Of a stretch of 6,554 bases of DNA, positions 4,671 to 6,554 are shown piece after piece. A program made the position numbers and the translations under genes. The number at the start of each line of letters is the position of its first letter. Position 1 is the stretch's first letter. The DNA is taken from the NCBI RefSeq assembly GCF_938017705.1, contig NZ_CALIIS010000098.1, forward strand, positions 1 to 6,554, given 5' to 3'. The notes under the pieces are model-generated. The model saw only the letters and a program-made list of their open reading frames with translations. It searched no databases and had not been told where the DNA came from. The DNA comes from an uncultured Campylobacter sp. (GTDB taxonomy: Bacteria; Campylobacterota; Campylobacteria; Campylobacterales; Campylobacteraceae).

Positions 4671-5211
4671 AGCGACTACCATTTTAGCCTACAAAGGCGC
4701 GAAGGCCTCTGTCATCGGCGGCGACGGGCAGGTTACGTTCGGAAACACCGTCTTAAAGGGCAATGCGACTAAAATTCGAAAGATCGGCAAAGATGGGGGC
4801 GTCTTAGCGGGCTTTGCGGGCAGCACCGCCGATGCGTTTAATCTTTTTGATATGTTTGAGAAGTGCTTAGATGGCACAAAGGGCGATCTTTTAAGGGCTG
4901 TGATAGAATTTAGCAAGCAGTGGCGCAAGGATAAATATCTGCGAAAGCTCGAAGCGATGATGCTGGTGCTGGACCGCAAAAATATCTTTTTGCTTAGCGG
5001 TACGGGCGACGTGGTAGAGCCGGACGACGGCAAGATCGCGGCGATCGGAAGCGGCGGGAATTACGCTCTTAGCGCGGCGCGAGCTTTGGATAAATTTGCA
5101 AGCTTAGACGAAGAGGAGCTTGTAAAGCAAAGCCTTAAAATCGCGGGCGAGATTTGCATTTACACGAACGAAAATATCAAAACATACGCAATTTGGGACG
5201 AAAAGAGATGA
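4663..5211 (+). CDS. hslV: HslV (ClpQ), peptidase subunit of the HslUV protease
   Basis: HslV forms two stacked hexameric rings with an N-terminal threonine nucleophile and degrades proteins unfolded by HslU, in the cytoplasm. The product has 182 residues, close to the usual length. It begins MFEATTILAYKG. The catalytic Thr aligns with residue 5, so the first four residues form a short propeptide removed on activation, unlike E. coli, where only Met precedes the Thr. Other family signatures are VIGGDGQVTFGNTVLKG (17-33), GFAGSTADAFNLFDMFE (50-66), KYLRKLEAMM (91-100), SGTGDVVEPDDG (112-123) and AIGSGGNYALSAARAL (127-142). The start is a GTG preceded by GAGG. The gene overlaps rplI by 8 nt and hslU by 4 nt (ATGA), so expression is probably coupled. 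Intact. Confidence 0.96.
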   Translation: MFEATTILAYKGAKASVIGGDGQVTFGNTVLKGNATKIRKIGKDGGVLAGFAGSTADAFNLFDMFEKCLDGTKGDLLRAVIEFSKQWRKDKYLRKLEAMMLVLDRKNIFLLSGTGDVVEPDDGKIAAIGSGGNYALSAARALDKFASLDEEELVKQSLKIAGEICIYTNENIKTYAIWDEKR

Positions 5212-6527
5212 TGACGCCAAAGCAGATTGTAGAGAAACTAGACGAATATATAATCGGACAAAATAGTGCCAAACGCACGATAGCGGTGGCTTTGCGAAAT
5301 CGTTATCGCAGAATGGCGCTTGAAGATGAGATGAAAAACGAGGTGATGCCTAAAAACATCCTGATGATCGGCTCTACCGGCGTAGGTAAGACCGAGATCG
5401 CGCGCAGACTTTCGAAGATGTTCGGGCTTCCTTTTATCAAGGTCGAGGCGAGCAAATACACCGAAGTAGGCTTCGTGGGGCGCGACGTGGAGAGCATGGT
5501 GCGCGATCTGGCCGCCGCGTCGGTAAATTTAGTGCGCGGCGAGGAATTTGAAAAGAACAAAGACAAAATTGATGATTACATCAAGCGTAAAATTTTAGAA
5601 AAAGTCCTTCCGCCGCTTCCGCGCGGAGCGAGCGAGGAGAAGGTTGCTGATTACGAAAAAAGCTACGAAAAGATGGCTGCCAAGCTCGAGCGCGGCGATC
5701 TGGATGATCTTAGTATCGAGATCGAAGTGAGCGAAAACGCGCTTGAATCAAATCCGAATTTGCCGCCCGAGATGGCGAATATGCAGGAAAGCTTCATTAA
5801 GGTAATCGGAATTTCGACGCGCAAAAGCAAAAAAGAGATGAAGGTTAAAGACGCCAAAGTTGCCCTCAAAAGCGAGGCTAGCGAGAAGGTCTTAGATATG
5901 GAGAGCATCAAGGCCGAAGCCGTTAGGCGCGCGCAAAACGAGGGCATCATCTTTATCGATGAGATCGATAAGGTGGCGGTCTCAAGCGGCAATAGCGGTA
6001 GGCAGGATCCGAGCAAAGAGGGCGTGCAGCGCGATCTGCTTCCGATCGTGGAGGGCAGCAGCGTAAGCACGAAATTCGGCAATATCGACACCGATCACAT
6101 ACTTTTTATCGCCGCGGGCGCCTTTCATATCAGCAAGCCGAGCGATCTCATACCCGAGCTTCAGGGGCGTTTTCCGCTTCGCGTCGAGCTTGACAGCTTA
6201 GACGAGGCGGCGCTGTGTGAAATTTTAACCAAGCCCAAAAATTCGCTTCTTAAACAGTACTCGGCGCTTTTAAAGACCGAGGGCGTCGAGCTGGAATTTA
6301 GCGAGGACGGGGTTAAAGCGATCGCGAAATTTGCGGCGAGTACGAACGAAAAGGTCGAGGATATCGGCGCTAGAAGGCTGCATACGATAATGGAAAAAGT
6401 GCTCGAAGATATCAGCTTCGAAGCGGATAAGTTTAAAGGGCAAAAGATCGTCGTGGATGAGAAGCTCGTAAGCGAAAAACTCGCAGGCATCGCAAGCGAC
6501 GAGGATCTGGCGAAATACATTTTATAA
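5208..6527 (+). CDS. hslU: HslU (ClpY), ATPase/unfoldase of the HslUV protease
   Basis: HslU is an AAA+ hexamer that unfolds substrates and threads them into HslV. The product is 439 aa, normal for the family. Motifs: TPKQIVEKLDEYIIGQ (3-18), Walker A GSTGVGKTE (55-63), pore loop GFVGRD (88-93; Phe where E. coli has Tyr), the inserted I-domain (roughly 110-240, charged and variable), Walker B IIFIDEID (247-254), putative arginine finger Arg321 in LQGRFP, and sensor 2 GARR (387-390). The C-terminus DLAKYIL matches the tail that inserts into HslV and activates it, which confirms a complete 3' end. Two adjacent ATGs (5208 and 5211) precede TPKQ. I chose 5208, which overlaps the hslV stop as ATGA, but 5211 would drop only one residue. 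The frame also stays open upstream to 5154, within hslV, without a plausible start. It ends at 6527; any next gene is outside the window. Confidence 0.96.
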   Translation: MMTPKQIVEKLDEYIIGQNSAKRTIAVALRNRYRRMALEDEMKNEVMPKNILMIGSTGVGKTEIARRLSKMFGLPFIKVEASKYTEVGFVGRDVESMVRDLAAASVNLVRGEEFEKNKDKIDDYIKRKILEKVLPPLPRGASEEKVADYEKSYEKMAAKLERGDLDDLSIEIEVSENALESNPNLPPEMANMQESFIKVIGISTRKSKKEMKVKDAKVALKSEASEKVLDMESIKAEAVRRAQNEGIIFIDEIDKVAVSSGNSGRQDPSKEGVQRDLLPIVEGSSVSTKFGNIDTDHILFIAAGAFHISKPSDLIPELQGRFPLRVELDSLDEAALCEILTKPKNSLLKQYSALLKTEGVELEFSEDGVKAIAKFAASTNEKVEDIGARRLHTIMEKVLEDISFEADKFKGQKIVVDEKLVSEKLAGIASDEDLAKYIL

Positions 6528-6554
6528 GGCGGCGCGGTAGCTACTTTTAGAATT
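6528..6554. other. Short tail after hslU
   Basis: These 27 bases follow the hslU stop and show no stop-linked hairpin or complete start site. In C. jejuni era follows hslU, but nothing here can confirm that. Too short to annotate. Confidence 0.4.

Overview
The window reads as a Campylobacter-type (Campylobacterota) chromosome segment. ArgG, HslV, HslU, the short S4 protein and TsaE all read like Campylobacter proteins. The order lptB - tsaE - S4 gene, divergent from argG - rplI - hslV - hslU, matches from memory the Campylobacter jejuni order around Cj0662-Cj0669. The coding DNA is clearly richer in G+C than C. jejuni, with many GCG, CGC and GGC codons. That points to one of the higher-GC species (the C. 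gracilis / showae / rectus / curvus type) rather than a thermotolerant one; this species-level guess is inference.

Layout. (1) 1-734, minus strand: the 5' part of a gene for an exported beta-propeller protein of the SMP-30/NHL type, running off the left edge. (2) 735-1390: a gene-free stretch of about 650 bp full of AAATTTTA-type inverted repeats, with a perfect 17-bp inverted repeat just upstream of the propeller gene, a TATAAT-type promoter candidate, and a G+C-richer patch with a scattered GCGATAA word. In C. jejuni, rpoN follows lptB; it is absent here. (3) 1391-2742, minus strand: a tight operon with the S4 RNA-binding protein first, then tsaE, then lptB, with overlapping ends. (4) 2743-2830: a short divergent promoter region with a good Campylobacter-style sigma-70 promoter for argG. 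(5) 2831-4054, plus: argG. (6) 4055-4226: a 172-bp spacer with a long nested hairpin, probably the argG terminator. (7) 4227-6527, plus: rplI-hslV-hslU, overlapping by 8 and 4 nt, hence translationally coupled.

The genes are mostly conserved housekeeping functions: lipopolysaccharide export ATPase, tRNA t6A modification, arginine biosynthesis, ribosomal protein bL9 and the HslUV protease. All complete genes look intact, and I see no mobile element, CRISPR array, rRNA or tRNA. I did not find a convincing new system. The least explained sequence is the 735-1390 spacer and the partial propeller gene beside it.
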